64,000 bases of DNA from Desulfobacterium sp. (GCA_030145245.1 JAQYWC010000033.1:124001-188000); one strand, 5' to 3'. Shown: positions 34,788-43,975, numbered from the stretch's first letter. Notes: generated from the letters alone by a model not told the origin. Numbers and translations are program-made.

Positions 34788-36516
34788 GAAAGAAACTTGC
34801 GACAAACCGGGAATCGAGTTCCTTGGGTGAAACCGCACCATACTCATCTTCAAGCCAGTCAAAGATCTCTTTAAAGACGCTCCCCAGTTTTGCCTCAATA
34901 TCTTTATGATCCATGCCGGTCTCCTGGCTGAGCCACAGGAGAAAGTCCTCCCGCTTGAACCCGTCGATGATGCCCTGCTCCTCCCCGGAAAAAAGATCTG
35001 TAAAGAAAGGAGTAAAAACCGGCAAATCAATGGGCGCAAGGGAAAAGGAGATCCCCAGTCGATTTCTTGCCCACAGAGTCAGCAGAAGGCTTTTATAGGT
35101 GAGAACCCCCTGGACAAAACTTGTGATATCGGGATCCAAACGGCTGATCACCCGGTCCACCTCAATGATCCGGTCGAGGTTCTCCTGGCTCTCCCGGATC
35201 TCCCGGACCGAGGAAAACGCCCGGTAAAGCACCCCGGTTTTGTAGTTATCAAAGTAAAGGGGCCTGTCAAGCAAAAGCCCGCCCACAAGACCGAGCCATT
35301 CTTCGCCAAAAAAGCTCAAGGGCAGACTGCTTGAAACAAGCCAGCTTGTTTCATGCCACTGCCTGGCTTTGGTCTTCAGGGTCATACCTGCCCAGGATCC
35401 TGTCCGGAAAAGATCTTCCAGCCGGTACCGGGCGATGATGGCAGCCCCTTCGGCAGGGGTGCAAGGGGACGCCTCCCCGTGGATGATCTCCATGGCCAGG
35501 CTAAGGTAGGCACACCCTTTTTGAACCACAATCTCCAGATCCTGCTTTTCCCGCACCACCCTGCGGTCCGCCGAGGTGATCCTGTTCACAAGGGAGGCGA
35601 ATTCAGCCTGGACGTTGAGGAGCATGGCCGGGTCGACCCCTGCAAGGGACCGTGCAAACAATGTATCGCTCCCCAGCATGGACGAGGGATAGAGGGGGGG
35701 AAGCGGATACTCGGTTCCAAACAGCGGCTTTGTCAGATCATGGCCGTGCCTGGGTGCAAGATCAGAGGGGGCCTGGGGCTGGTAGATGCCCATGGCTTCG
35801 TGGGGGGGAAGAAATCCCTTTTCAGCCAGACGAACCGTCTTAAGCCGGAACTGCTCCTCCTCGACCTCGGAAGGGATAACCGACTGGGTTTCGAGCAGCA
35901 CGCCGTGGTACACGGACAGGTCCATGTCCGCCACGGTGTTGAACATATTCATGATCAACTCCTCGGCCCTCTCCTTTGCCTTTTCAAGCTCGGCTCCCCC
36001 CTCTTTTTCGAGCAGGCTCTTGGGAATCTCCGGGAACCGGACGTAGAAGAGGTTATCAATCTCCTGGAAACCATCAGGGAAATCGGCAGGATCCTCATCG
36101 TGCTCCCGGATCCTCAACTCAAGGTTCTTGAAGAGATAGTGCTCGAAGAATTCGGTTTTCTCCTTGATCATCCAGCGCACAAGCCGCTGGGGATCGGCCT
36201 TAAAAAGGCTATCCAGGGTATTTGTCACCATGGGAAGATCGACCCTGTCTCCCTCCCAGGTCTCCACATCAAGGAGATACTCCCACTGGTCAAAGGAGGC
36301 CATGGCAAGGACGGGCAGAAAATCGGCCACCCCTATCTTGTGCATGAGAAAGTGGAGGTCCTGCTCCGGAAAGCTCTGGACAAGGGTGGCTGGCATGGGC
36401 GAACCCAGTATGGCATCCAGTGCCTTTTCCGATTGAAGAGCCAGGAGATCCTGGCGAATTACTGCAAGTTGTTTTTCTTTTTTTATCTGGTTGGCTAACT
36501 TATACTTATTGGTCAT
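34777..36516 (-). CDS. Uncharacterised conserved protein (579 aa, DUF6178-like)
   Basis: This hydrophilic, mainly alpha-helical protein starts MTNKYKLANQIKKEKQLAVI, has no signal peptide or membrane segment and no catalytic motif I recognise. Features include DFLPVLAMASFDQWEYLLD near residue 65-85, a helical acidic middle, and PLFGTEYPLPPLYPSSML near 265-285. It resembles in size and wording a domain-of-unknown-function family seen in sulfate-reducing deltaproteobacteria (I believe DUF6178); the name is from memory. The gene overlaps the upstream permease gene by 11 bp and is probably co-transcribed with it and with the radical SAM gene. Confidence 0.6.
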   Translation of the reverse strand: MTNKYKLANQIKKEKQLAVIRQDLLALQSEKALDAILGSPMPATLVQSFPEQDLHFLMHKIGVADFLPVLAMASFDQWEYLLDVETWEGDRVDLPMVTNTLDSLFKADPQRLVRWMIKEKTEFFEHYLFKNLELRIREHDEDPADFPDGFQEIDNLFYVRFPEIPKSLLEKEGGAELEKAKERAEELIMNMFNTVADMDLSVYHGVLLETQSVIPSEVEEEQFRLKTVRLAEKGFLPPHEAMGIYQPQAPSDLAPRHGHDLTKPLFGTEYPLPPLYPSSMLGSDTLFARSLAGVDPAMLLNVQAEFASLVNRITSADRRVVREKQDLEIVVQKGCAYLSLAMEIIHGEASPCTPAEGAAIIARYRLEDLFRTGSWAGMTLKTKARQWHETSWLVSSSLPLSFFGEEWLGLVGGLLLDRPLYFDNYKTGVLYRAFSSVREIRESQENLDRIIEVDRVISRLDPDITSFVQGVLTYKSLLLTLWARNRLGISFSLAPIDLPVFTPFFTDLFSGEEQGIIDGFKREDFLLWLSQETGMDHKDIEAKLGSVFKEIFDWLEDEYGAVSPKELDSRFVASFFLKE

Positions 36517-37750
36517 CTTGAAGATCCCTTTTCCATGGAGCGCATTTCAACAAAAGAAGCATGCCTGGCAGTGCCGCCACCGTACAGGCAATAAAAAAAC
36601 CTTCCCACCCGAGGATTTTTACAAAAAAACCCGTGGGAGCCGCCGCCATCACCCGGGGAATACCCATGAGACTCGACAGCAGTGCATACTGGGTTGCCGT
36701 GAACCGTCTATCGGTCATGGATGCCATAAAGGCGGCATAGGCGGCCGTACCCATGCCGGCGGAGAGGTTTTCAAAGGTGATCACCCCGGCCAGCAGGGGA
36801 AGGCTGTGCCCCACAAGGGCAAGCCAGGCAAAACCGGCGGTGGACAGGGCCTGGAGCGCTCCAAACACCCACAGACTCCTGTTGATTCCAATTCTAAGCA
36901 TCAGGAGCCCCCCTGTAAAGGTCCCGATCAGTGTGGCCCAGAAACCGAACAGCTTAACCACGGTTCCGATCTCGGACATGGTAAACCCCATGTCCAGATA
37001 AAACGGGGTGGTCATGGCGGACGCCATGGTGTCCCCGATCTTGTAGAGGAGAATAAAGACAAGGATGGAAACAGCCCCGTTCCTGGAGAAATACTCCTTA
37101 AGCGGTTCCACAACCGCCTGGGAAAGGGTCGCGGGTTTTCCCGGGACCTCCCGGGGTTCAGGGGTCAAAACCGTCACGACAATCCCGGGCACAAGGGAAA
37201 GGGCCATGAGGGAGTAGACCATGGAAAAGGGGATGTGGTCGGCCAGGATGAGGCCTCCCCCCGAGGCAAGGAGCATGCCGAGCCTGTATCCGTAGATGTA
37301 CATGGAAGATCCAAGCCCCAGCTCCGCGTCATGGAGATCCTCCCGCCGGTAGGCGTCCACCACAATATCCTGGGAAGCACTGAGGAATGTGACCCCAAAG
37401 GCCACAAGGGCCATGAGCCAGGGAAACCGGGCAGGCTGGGAAAACCCGAGGAGAACGATGGCCAGGGCAAGGAAAATCTGGGCCAGGACAAGCCAGCCCT
37501 TTCGCCGGCCGAGGAAGGGGAGGGTGAACCTGTCAAAAAGCGGCGCCCACAGGAACTTCAAGGTATAGGGGAGCCCCACCAGGGAAAAGAGGCCGATCAC
37601 GCCGAGATCAACCCCCTCCTGTTTCATCCACGCCTGGAGCACGGAGATGGTCAGAAGCAGGGGCACGCCGCAGGAGAACCCCATGGAGAGCGCCACCAGC
37701 ATCTTTCTGCCAAACACCTGGCGGATCATGGAGGGTTTTTCCATTGTCAT
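36506..37750 (-). CDS. AmpG-like major facilitator permease
   Basis: This 414-aa protein has about twelve membrane segments. The N-terminal pattern is that of AmpG-type muropeptide permeases: GFSCGVPLLLTISVLQAWM, then LPYTLKFLWAPLFDRF, then SQDIVVDAYRRE near residue 130. AmpG imports anhydromuropeptides for cell-wall recycling. Start ATG 37750 was chosen by family length and an AAGGA upstream; the open frame to 37858 runs through the preceding gene. It is 14 bp downstream of the radical SAM gene. No beta-lactamase or ampD gene is nearby, so the substrate is not confirmed. Confidence 0.8.
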   Translation of the reverse strand: MTMEKPSMIRQVFGRKMLVALSMGFSCGVPLLLTISVLQAWMKQEGVDLGVIGLFSLVGLPYTLKFLWAPLFDRFTLPFLGRRKGWLVLAQIFLALAIVLLGFSQPARFPWLMALVAFGVTFLSASQDIVVDAYRREDLHDAELGLGSSMYIYGYRLGMLLASGGGLILADHIPFSMVYSLMALSLVPGIVVTVLTPEPREVPGKPATLSQAVVEPLKEYFSRNGAVSILVFILLYKIGDTMASAMTTPFYLDMGFTMSEIGTVVKLFGFWATLIGTFTGGLLMLRIGINRSLWVFGALQALSTAGFAWLALVGHSLPLLAGVITFENLSAGMGTAAYAAFMASMTDRRFTATQYALLSSLMGIPRVMAAAPTGFFVKILGWEGFFIACTVAALPGMLLLLKCAPWKRDLQDDQ

Positions 37751-37763
37751 GGAGGTTTTTTCC

Positions 37764-39443
37764 TTACAAGGCACGGTTGCAAGCCTCAATATAGGGTGCC
37801 ATTTCAGGCTCCTTTTTAAAGGGTTCAAGAAAACCAAGGGCCTTTTTGAAGCGCCCAAGGTTCATGAGGCTCACCGCCATGCAGATATTTAAGTCCTTGC
37901 TGGCTGGAAAATGATTCAGCCCCTGCTCCAGCAAGGCGATCGACCGATCAAACCGCCGCTTTTTCTGGAACAGCATGGCAAGCCCCAGAAAGCCGCGATG
38001 GTCCGGGTAAAATTCAAGGGCCCGCCGGAACAGGGTCCGGGCAGTTTTTTCCGGGTTCCTGACCAGGGGGTTTCCTGCATACTCCCCGTGGCTGAAGGTC
38101 ATGGCAAGGCGGGACAGAAAATCAGCATGGAACGGATAGAGCTCTCGTTCATCCACAAGTTCGATGGTCTCGGCAAACTGCCCAAGATTGGAATAAAACC
38201 CCTGGCGCAGGGTATCTCCAAACCCCTTTACCCGTTGAAAATCAAGATCCGGATCGATTTCAAACCAGGGAAGGTCCTCTATCTTTTGTTGCCAGACCCG
38301 GTCCGAAATCCGGCCACTATCCAGAAGATCCTGGTAGAGCGCAGTTCCGGGGAACAGAACCAGGAGATAAAAAATGGCGCTCAAGGGGCGTATCTCCATG
38401 AGCAGGTCCAGGCTCTCCTTGATGGTCTTTTCGTTCTCCCCGGGGGAGCCGTAGATGAAATACGCCCGGGGCAATATCCCAAAGGAGGTGGTTAGCCGAA
38501 AGGCTTGAACGATCCTGTCCCTGGCCACGGGTTTTCCAAGGGTCTTCCGGATCGCTTCCGAGCCGCTCTCAACCCCGAAGCTGATCTGGGTGCATCCGGC
38601 ACGGCGCATCCACAACAGGATCTCTTTATCCAGGAAATCAACCCTGGATATGGCCACCCAGGTGATGGATAGCCCTCTTTGGACAATGGTTTGACACACC
38701 TCGATCACCCGGGTCCTGTCCATGGTAAAGGTATCGTCGGATACAAAAAAGTGGTTGATTCCCCGGTTGACCAGCAGCTCCAGGTGATCGACGAACCACT
38801 TTGGAGAGTGGAACCTCACCCGGGGCCCGGGCCAGAATTGTGGGGAACCGCAAAAGGTGCATCGTCCCGGACACCCCCTGGAAAGGGAGAGGTGCTGAAG
38901 ATCAAAATAGCGTCCGGGCTTGGGCAGGGTGTCAAGGTCTGTGATCGGCTCGCGCTCCCCGGTATGAACCAGCCTCTTTCCATCCCGGAACATCAGCCCC
39001 TTAATCTTCCCAGGCAGTGATTTTTTGCCATCGGCAACATGCCCGGCAAGCTCAAGAAAGGTGAACTCCCCCTCGCCTGTGACGATGTAATCAAGATCAG
39101 GGCAGACAGAAAAGAGGTGCTCCGAAAGGAACGTGGCCCCGGGCCCCCCAAAGATCACGGTGATATGGGGATCGATCCCCTTGGCCATTTTAGCCATGGC
39201 AATGGCGCTGAACCGTGTGGCATTAAGAAGGGTAAAGCCGAGGATGGTGGGCTTGAACCGTTGGATCAAGGCCGCAAGACAGGCCTCGGGATCCGGCTCA
39301 ACAGCAAGGTTGACCACCCTTGCATCCAGAAGGTTTTCCTTTAAAAGGGCACCAATGTAAAAGAGCCCCATGGGAACCGACCGGGCATCCTCGTCCATGA
39401 CCCTTGCATCCATGCAAACAGGATTTATGAGAAATATTGTCAC
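37764..39443 (-). CDS. B12-binding radical SAM protein with C-terminal TPR repeats
   Basis: About 559 aa. The N-terminal cobalamin-binding-like Rossmann domain (about 1-140) lacks an obvious DxHxxG motif. The radical SAM core (about 170-380) has the CxxxCxxC cluster ligands in SRGCPGRCTFCGSP. The C-terminus (about 440-555) has TPR-like helices (FRRALEFYPDHRGFLGLAML). Members of this group are typically methylases or oxidoreductases of lipids, antibiotics or cofactors; the substrate is unknown. Start is uncertain: GTG 39443 (reads VTIFLINPVCMD) directly follows the upstream stop and is preferred; the frame is open to 39548. Confidence 0.82.
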   Translation of the reverse strand: MTIFLINPVCMDARVMDEDARSVPMGLFYIGALLKENLLDARVVNLAVEPDPEACLAALIQRFKPTILGFTLLNATRFSAIAMAKMAKGIDPHITVIFGGPGATFLSEHLFSVCPDLDYIVTGEGEFTFLELAGHVADGKKSLPGKIKGLMFRDGKRLVHTGEREPITDLDTLPKPGRYFDLQHLSLSRGCPGRCTFCGSPQFWPGPRVRFHSPKWFVDHLELLVNRGINHFFVSDDTFTMDRTRVIEVCQTIVQRGLSITWVAISRVDFLDKEILLWMRRAGCTQISFGVESGSEAIRKTLGKPVARDRIVQAFRLTTSFGILPRAYFIYGSPGENEKTIKESLDLLMEIRPLSAIFYLLVLFPGTALYQDLLDSGRISDRVWQQKIEDLPWFEIDPDLDFQRVKGFGDTLRQGFYSNLGQFAETIELVDERELYPFHADFLSRLAMTFSHGEYAGNPLVRNPEKTARTLFRRALEFYPDHRGFLGLAMLFQKKRRFDRSIALLEQGLNHFPASKDLNICMAVSLMNLGRFKKALGFLEPFKKEPEMAPYIEACNRAL

Positions 39444-39450
39444 GGCGGAA

Positions 39451-40038
39451 CTACCAGGTGCTGACGATGATCTCGTCAGGGGAGCGTTTGGGAACATGGT
39501 GGATACCGTCTCCGTCCCTGAAGTAACGGATGTCGCCCCCGGGTTCAAGATTCTCTATAACAACCGTTTCAAGGGGCTTTCCCAGGGCGATGACCAAAAG
39601 GATCTCCTGGTTTTCGTCAATGGCAAGGATCTCCCTGAGGCGTTTCTGGTTAATGGCGGCGATCATGCAGCCGGCAAGCCCTTTTTCCCTTGCCCCCAAA
39701 AGGATGGACTGGGCCGCGATGCCGTGGTCGCACCTGAAGTTCTTTGTGATGGAAAGATCCCCCAGGATCACGATGTACCCGGTGGGCCGCTCCGCTTCCA
39801 CAGGCCCCTTCCACTCCTTGAGGTAGGCGGCCCAGCCAAGGCAGGAGAATATCTCATCATTCTTGGCCCGGTCCCGGGAAAGGATATACTTCAGGGGCTG
39901 GAGATTGGCGGCCGAGGCAGAGAGCCTGCCATGCTCCACAAGCTCCCGCAGCAGGTCAAGATCCATGGTGTGGGAGGCGTCAAACCGTCGGCAGCTCCGA
40001 TTGCGCTTCACAAGTTCGAGGACAGTGTTTTCTTTCAT
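39451..40038 (-). CDS. Nitroreductase-family protein
   Basis: This 195-aa flavin-dependent nitroreductase-like protein begins LELVKRNRSCRRFD and contains SASAANLQPLKYIL and the FMN-binding HGIAAQSILLGAREKGLAGCMIA. The C-terminal PKRSPDEII is also typical. Substrate unknown; family members reduce nitro compounds or quinones or act in cofactor modification. It overlaps rdgB by 4 bp. Confidence 0.88.
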   Translation of the reverse strand: MKENTVLELVKRNRSCRRFDASHTMDLDLLRELVEHGRLSASAANLQPLKYILSRDRAKNDEIFSCLGWAAYLKEWKGPVEAERPTGYIVILGDLSITKNFRCDHGIAAQSILLGAREKGLAGCMIAAINQKRLREILAIDENQEILLVIALGKPLETVVIENLEPGGDIRYFRDGDGIHHVPKRSPDEIIVSTW

Positions 40039-40673
40039 TTAACGCAAACCACCTTTTCAAATTCAGGCATATTGATATCGATCCAGTCAAGCACCTTGTC
40101 AAACTCATCAGCCACTTCCTGGAACGCCTTTCCCCTGTGGCTCACCCGGCTCTTCTCCGCCATGGATATCTCGGCAAAGGTCTTGTTGAAATCCCCATGA
40201 AAGAAGAGAGGATCGTAGCCAAACCCGTTCTCACCCCTTGGCTCTTCAATAATGGTGCCGTGGCACTCTCCCTCATAGGTCAGGGCAGGACCGGTTGGAA
40301 TGGCGATGGAGACGACACACTTGAATGCGGCAGCCCTGTTGCTCTTACCCTTCATCTCCCGGAGAAGCATTTCACTGTTCTCCTTGTCCGTTGCGTTCTC
40401 CCCTGCGAACCTTGCCGACCGGACCCCCGGCTTGCCCCCAAGGGCCTCAACCTCCAGGCCTGAATCGTCGGCAATGGCAGGGTAGCCAAGCACCCTTGCG
40501 GCAAAAGCAGCCTTTTTATAGGCATTGTCGTCAAAGGTCTCCCCATCCTCCTCAACCTCCGGGATGGGCCCGAAATCCTCCAGGTTCTTTATCTCAACCG
40601 GAAAGCCCTTTAGAAGCTCCCTGATTTCACGTGTTTTCCCCTGATTCCTTGTTGCAAGCACTATAATATTCAC
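40035..40673 (-). CDS. rdgB: Non-canonical purine NTP pyrophosphatase (RdgB/HAM1)
   Basis: RdgB (212 aa) hydrolyses ITP/XTP and dITP, cleaning nucleotide pools. The start IVLATRNQGKTREIRELL, the DDSGLEVEALGGKPGVRSARFAGE segment near residue 68-90, FGYDPLFF and the MAEKSRVSHRGKAF region are all canonical. It is the first gene of a minus-strand run with the nitroreductase and radical SAM genes. Confidence 0.96.
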   Translation of the reverse strand: MNIIVLATRNQGKTREIRELLKGFPVEIKNLEDFGPIPEVEEDGETFDDNAYKKAAFAARVLGYPAIADDSGLEVEALGGKPGVRSARFAGENATDKENSEMLLREMKGKSNRAAAFKCVVSIAIPTGPALTYEGECHGTIIEEPRGENGFGYDPLFFHGDFNKTFAEISMAEKSRVSHRGKAFQEVADEFDKVLDWIDINMPEFEKVVCVK

Positions 40674-40905
40674 TGTTCCTCTCCAAACCCGGCAAACCCG
40701 GCACCAAAGGGTGCAACCGTCCGGTCATTTTTTTTTGCTGTTCGAATAAATTTTAGGTGGGCAAAGTATAAGCCAGGGGGGGTGGTTTGTAAAGCGATTA
40801 TCGGCTGGAGCAGGGGCGGATTCCTCCTTGAAAAATATTGATATCCACGGTACTCTTGAGATTCATATCATCCACCATCGCAACACCAACCAGAGGAGGT
40901 TAATA
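40674..40905. other. Divergent intergenic region rdgB / OmpA-like gene
   Basis: This 232-bp gap must hold promoters for both divergent genes. An AT-rich segment (40741-40772) is a candidate, but no box pair with good spacing is visible. The OmpA-like gene has a clear Shine-Dalgarno AGGAGG about 9 bp before ATG 40906. Confidence 0.5.
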
Positions 40906-41550
40906 ATGAAAAAGCACCTGATGATTGTAGTCACAGTGGCAATTGCGTTGATAATCGTATCCTGTGCGGGCACGACACAAACGGAACGAAAAACAAAGGA
41001 GGGCGTACTCGTGGGGGCTGGCCTGGGCGCGATCCTGGGCCAGGTGATCGGAGGGGATACCGAAGGAACCCTGATTGGAGCCGGCATCGGGGCCGCCATC
41101 GGCGGGCTTGCCGGCAGCCAGGTGGGAGCATACATGGACCGGCAGGAGCAGGCCCTGCGGAGCGCCGTTGCAGCATCCGAGGCAGCCAGCATCCAACGGT
41201 CACAAAATGTACTCACGGCCACCTTTCAATCCAACACCTTTTTCGACTACGACTCCTCAATCCTCAAGGCAGGCGCCTATACCGAGCTTGACAGGGTGGC
41301 ACGGGTGCTCAGGGATTTCCCCCAGACAAGGATCCGGGTGGAGGGCCATACCGACACCACGGGCTCAGCCCAGTACAACATGAAACTTTCCGAGCGCAGG
41401 GCCCAGGCCGTGGGTAACGCCCTGACCCAGCGGGGGGTAGATCCCGTGCGCATGGAAACCATGGGGTTTGGCGAATCCCAGCCGGTCTCTTCAAGCAATG
41501 CTGACAACCGGCGGGTCAACATCGTCATCATCCCCATCCAGAGCAGTTGA
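40906..41550 (+). CDS. OmpA-family outer-membrane lipoprotein with glycine-zipper region
   Basis: This 214-aa protein starts with a lipoprotein signal (MKKHLMIVVTVAIALIIVSC, lipidated Cys at residue 20). A glycine-zipper membrane-active segment follows (about 35-75, GAGLGAILGQVIGG and LIGAGIGAAIGGLAGSQVG), then a C-terminal OmpA domain (about 105-210) with the peptidoglycan-binding EGHTDTTGSAQYNMKLSERR motif. It likely anchors the outer membrane to peptidoglycan. ATG 40906 was chosen over an upstream ATG because of the AGGAGG and the signal peptide. Confidence 0.9.
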   Translation: MKKHLMIVVTVAIALIIVSCAGTTQTERKTKEGVLVGAGLGAILGQVIGGDTEGTLIGAGIGAAIGGLAGSQVGAYMDRQEQALRSAVAASEAASIQRSQNVLTATFQSNTFFDYDSSILKAGAYTELDRVARVLRDFPQTRIRVEGHTDTTGSAQYNMKLSERRAQAVGNALTQRGVDPVRMETMGFGESQPVSSSNADNRRVNIVIIPIQSS

Positions 41551-41559
41551 TCCAGTTAT

Positions 41560-41593
41560 CCAGGGGGACGCTTCCACAAAAACGCCCCCGACC
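41560..41593. terminator. Possible bidirectional terminator between OmpA-like and PLP decarboxylase genes
   Basis: A GGGGG arm faces CCCCC across a loop that includes AAAAA, in the 62-bp convergent gap; the stem has a small bulge (GGGGGACG against CGCCCCC). T-rich sequence appears on the minus strand within the loop rather than behind it, so the call is moderate. Confidence 0.45.
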
Positions 41594-41612
41594 CGATTTA
41601 TCCGGGGCAGGC

Positions 41613-43256
41613 TTAGATTGAAACATCCCCGGCCTGTTTAAAATCTGCGGCAATGCCCTCCTGCTCATCCAGGATCTCGTTAAGGATCTTGATGGTTGTC
41701 ATGGGGTTCATGATCACCGACCTCAGGACAACCACCCCTTTTTTATCCAATGGACCAAGATTGAGCCGGGTCCTTGAGACAAAGCTGTTTCCCGCTTCCC
41801 GCTGGGTCCTCTGGACATGGGTGTTGAGCTGGTCAAGAACGTCGTTGATGGCTTCCCGCGACCCGAGGTCAGCTGTTTTAAGCCGGGCAGCAAGGGAGGG
41901 GGGCACCACCCGGTAGGTCAAAATATTGAGTTCGGGTTGGGTGATGATCTGAAAACCGTCCCTGCGTTCTATCTCGGCGGCAAAGAGTTTCGCGGTTTCA
42001 ATGCCGTGGTCGATCATAAGGGCATAGCCCCGGCTTCCCATGATCTTGAGGGAGCTGTCCAGAATAAGGGCATTGGCCTCCCTTGACCCCTCAAGGGATT
42101 TTATGCCAAGATCCACACTGCCCTGGCGGTTCACATAGTTGGAGTGGTAGGCCACAAGATCCATGGCCTTTGGATCCCTGAAATAAACCATGCCGCAGGT
42201 CATGGGCATGTAAAACTGTTTGTGGCCGTCCATGGTAACCGAATCGGCCCGCTCGATCCCCTTCAACCGATGGGCATAGCGCTCGCTGAGCAGCACGGGT
42301 CCGCCCCAGGCCGCATCCACATGGAAATGAATATCGTGCTCCTGGCAGAGGTCGGCAAGATCGTCAAGGGGGTCCACGGTGCCTGTCTCTGTGGTACCGG
42401 CAATGCCGACAAGAGCAATGATTCCTGTCCTGCCATGGGCCTTGAGCTCCCGGATGGTTGTTTCAAGTTTTTTCACGTCCACCCTGTGTCCCGAATCCAC
42501 ATCCATGGGCAATACGTTGCTGTTCCCGATTCCCAGGAGGCCGCCGGCCTTTTTCAGGGAGAAGTGGCCCCGTTTCGACACCAGGATCACTGCCCGTTCA
42601 AGCCCCCTGGCCTGCATGGCTGCCACCATGCCGTGCTCCTCAACCCCCTGCTCCTTGGAAATGGCGTCAAAAAACCGGTTCCGTGCAAGCCACATGGCCG
42701 TAATGTTGGCCGTGGTACCACCGGTGGTAAAGGCGCCCAGGGAGGTATCAACGCTCTGGACATGGGTCTGGTAAAACCCCTCACTCTTATTGAAGATAAG
42801 CCTGTGGATCTTGGCCAGCACCTGCTTTTCCAGGACCGACAGCACCTTTGAGGTCTCAAGCTTGATAACGTTCTGGTTGAGGGCAGCAACTATGGCCTTC
42901 AGGTGCACCATAAAAAAAGGGATGGCCGAGGTCATGTGCCCGACGAAATAGGGGGAAGCCACGTTCACCGCCCTGGGGGCGATCTGGTCGATAATGTCCG
43001 AGATCACGCTCTCCAGCTTTTTTTCCGGATTGGGACTGATGAGGGTATCCCGGAACTCCCGGGTCAGCTCCTTAAGGCTAATGGGCTCGGTCACGCCCAC
43101 GTTGGAGTTTAAAAAATCGTGGAGTCCGAACAGGATCTGTTCCATATATTTAACCAGGGTCTGCCTGCATGCTTCATCCTCCGGCCGGATAAAGATCCGC
43201 TGAAGGGTCTCCCAGTCCGCTATGAGCCCGGGGCTCTTTTTCCCATTGAGTGTCAT
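41613..43256 (-). CDS. panP: PLP-dependent group II decarboxylase (PanP-like aspartate 1-decarboxylase)
   Basis: This 547-aa protein belongs to the glutamate/aspartate decarboxylase group. It has VDAAWGGPVLLSE near residues 318-330 and the PLP-binding Lys in SVTMDGHKQFYMP near residue 346. The start IFIRPEDEACRQTL and the overall length resemble PanP, the PLP-dependent aspartate 1-decarboxylase that makes beta-alanine for pantothenate in Vibrio and relatives. The classic pyruvoyl PanD is not in the window. Glutamate or another amino acid remains possible as substrate. Confidence 0.72.
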   Translation of the reverse strand: MTLNGKKSPGLIADWETLQRIFIRPEDEACRQTLVKYMEQILFGLHDFLNSNVGVTEPISLKELTREFRDTLISPNPEKKLESVISDIIDQIAPRAVNVASPYFVGHMTSAIPFFMVHLKAIVAALNQNVIKLETSKVLSVLEKQVLAKIHRLIFNKSEGFYQTHVQSVDTSLGAFTTGGTTANITAMWLARNRFFDAISKEQGVEEHGMVAAMQARGLERAVILVSKRGHFSLKKAGGLLGIGNSNVLPMDVDSGHRVDVKKLETTIRELKAHGRTGIIALVGIAGTTETGTVDPLDDLADLCQEHDIHFHVDAAWGGPVLLSERYAHRLKGIERADSVTMDGHKQFYMPMTCGMVYFRDPKAMDLVAYHSNYVNRQGSVDLGIKSLEGSREANALILDSSLKIMGSRGYALMIDHGIETAKLFAAEIERRDGFQIITQPELNILTYRVVPPSLAARLKTADLGSREAINDVLDQLNTHVQRTQREAGNSFVSRTRLNLGPLDKKGVVVLRSVIMNPMTTIKILNEILDEQEGIAADFKQAGDVSI

Positions 43257-43507
43257 CTATTCAGCCCTTATCGCATTGTTAGTATTATCGCTTCTCGCAT
43301 ATGAACAGACCGGATCTCTTACGACAACCGGGGATCAGATATCCATTCGAATGCAAACATCTCGAACCAGCACCCTGGCACCTAACCATATTTCCCCAGG
43401 AAATTCAACGTTTATGAAGGAAACCACAAAGGGATAGTTTTGCATTCATCCTTGTGGTGTGCTACAGAAAGAGGAATCCATCACACCCAACGCATAGAGG
43501 AGAGTCC
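43257..43507. other. Intergenic region between panP-like and thioesterase genes
   Basis: This 251-bp divergent gap holds element A of a sequence shared with 63700-63778 (listed separately). The thioesterase start has AGAGGAGA upstream. No good sigma-70 box pair is visible. Confidence 0.5.
43291..43367. repeat. Conserved intergenic element, copy A
   Basis: About 75 bp that aligns with 63700-63778. The best stretches are TCGCATATGAA near the left end, a CTTA-GA-AAC segment in the middle, and TATCCATTCG-(2 nt)-TGCAAACATCT near the right end. The two ends are themselves imperfect inverse complements. It lies about 140 bp upstream of the thioesterase gene. Confidence 0.7.
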
Positions 43508-43948
43508 ATGAACCAGACCCTTTCCCAGGAGCGCATCCTTCATCTGAAACAGGACTATGAACGGGGATTTATTCGCCATTGCGGTTTCAAGGCAGGCAGG
43601 GTAGATCACGGCAGATTCGGGGCATTTGTCGACCTTAAGGACCACCATCGCCAGCAGGACGGCTTTGTCCACGCAGGCGTGATGGCCACCATGGCTGACC
43701 ACACGGCAGGGTATGCCGCCTTTACAGTTGTTGACTCAAGCTTCCAGATCCTCTCCATTGAATTCAAGATCAACTTTTTGAAACCCGCCTTTGGCAAGGG
43801 TCTTGAATGCCGGTCAACCGTGATCCGGGAGGGCAGAAAGGTGATCGTTGCCGAATCCGAGGTGTATGACCTGCGGGAAGAGAACCGGGTGATGACCGCC
43901 AAAGCCATGGTAACCCTGATGGCGGTTCCCGGGGAGAGCCTGGTGTAA
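43508..43948 (+). CDS. PaaI-like hotdog-fold thioesterase
   Basis: This 146-aa protein has the hotdog helix motif DGFVHAGVMATMADHTAGYAA (positions about 57-77) and the following SIEFKINFLKPA strand, as in PaaI/YdiI acyl-CoA thioesterases. The catalytic Asp of the group is plausibly in MADHTAG. ATG 43508 was chosen on AGAGGAGA 7 bp upstream rather than an ATG further up. Substrate unknown. Confidence 0.85.
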   Translation: MNQTLSQERILHLKQDYERGFIRHCGFKAGRVDHGRFGAFVDLKDHHRQQDGFVHAGVMATMADHTAGYAAFTVVDSSFQILSIEFKINFLKPAFGKGLECRSTVIREGRKVIVAESEVYDLREENRVMTAKAMVTLMAVPGESLV

Positions 43949-43965
43949 CAGGGCGGAAGAGAATG

Positions 43966-43975
43966 TTGACACCCA
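43966..43975. repeat. Recurring decamer TTGACACCCA
   Basis: Intergenic copy of the decamer seen at 2059-2068 and inverted at 7481-7490. It is followed by an AT-rich run and TATAAT at 43999-44004, but the spacing (27 bp from TTGACA) is too long for a normal sigma-70 promoter. Confidence 0.3.

Noticed and set aside
36491-37819. A 442-codon plus-strand open frame opposite the AmpG-like permease gene
   Set aside because: Gly/His/Pro/Lys-rich composition typical of an antisense shadow; the opposite strand encodes a clear twelve-segment permease.
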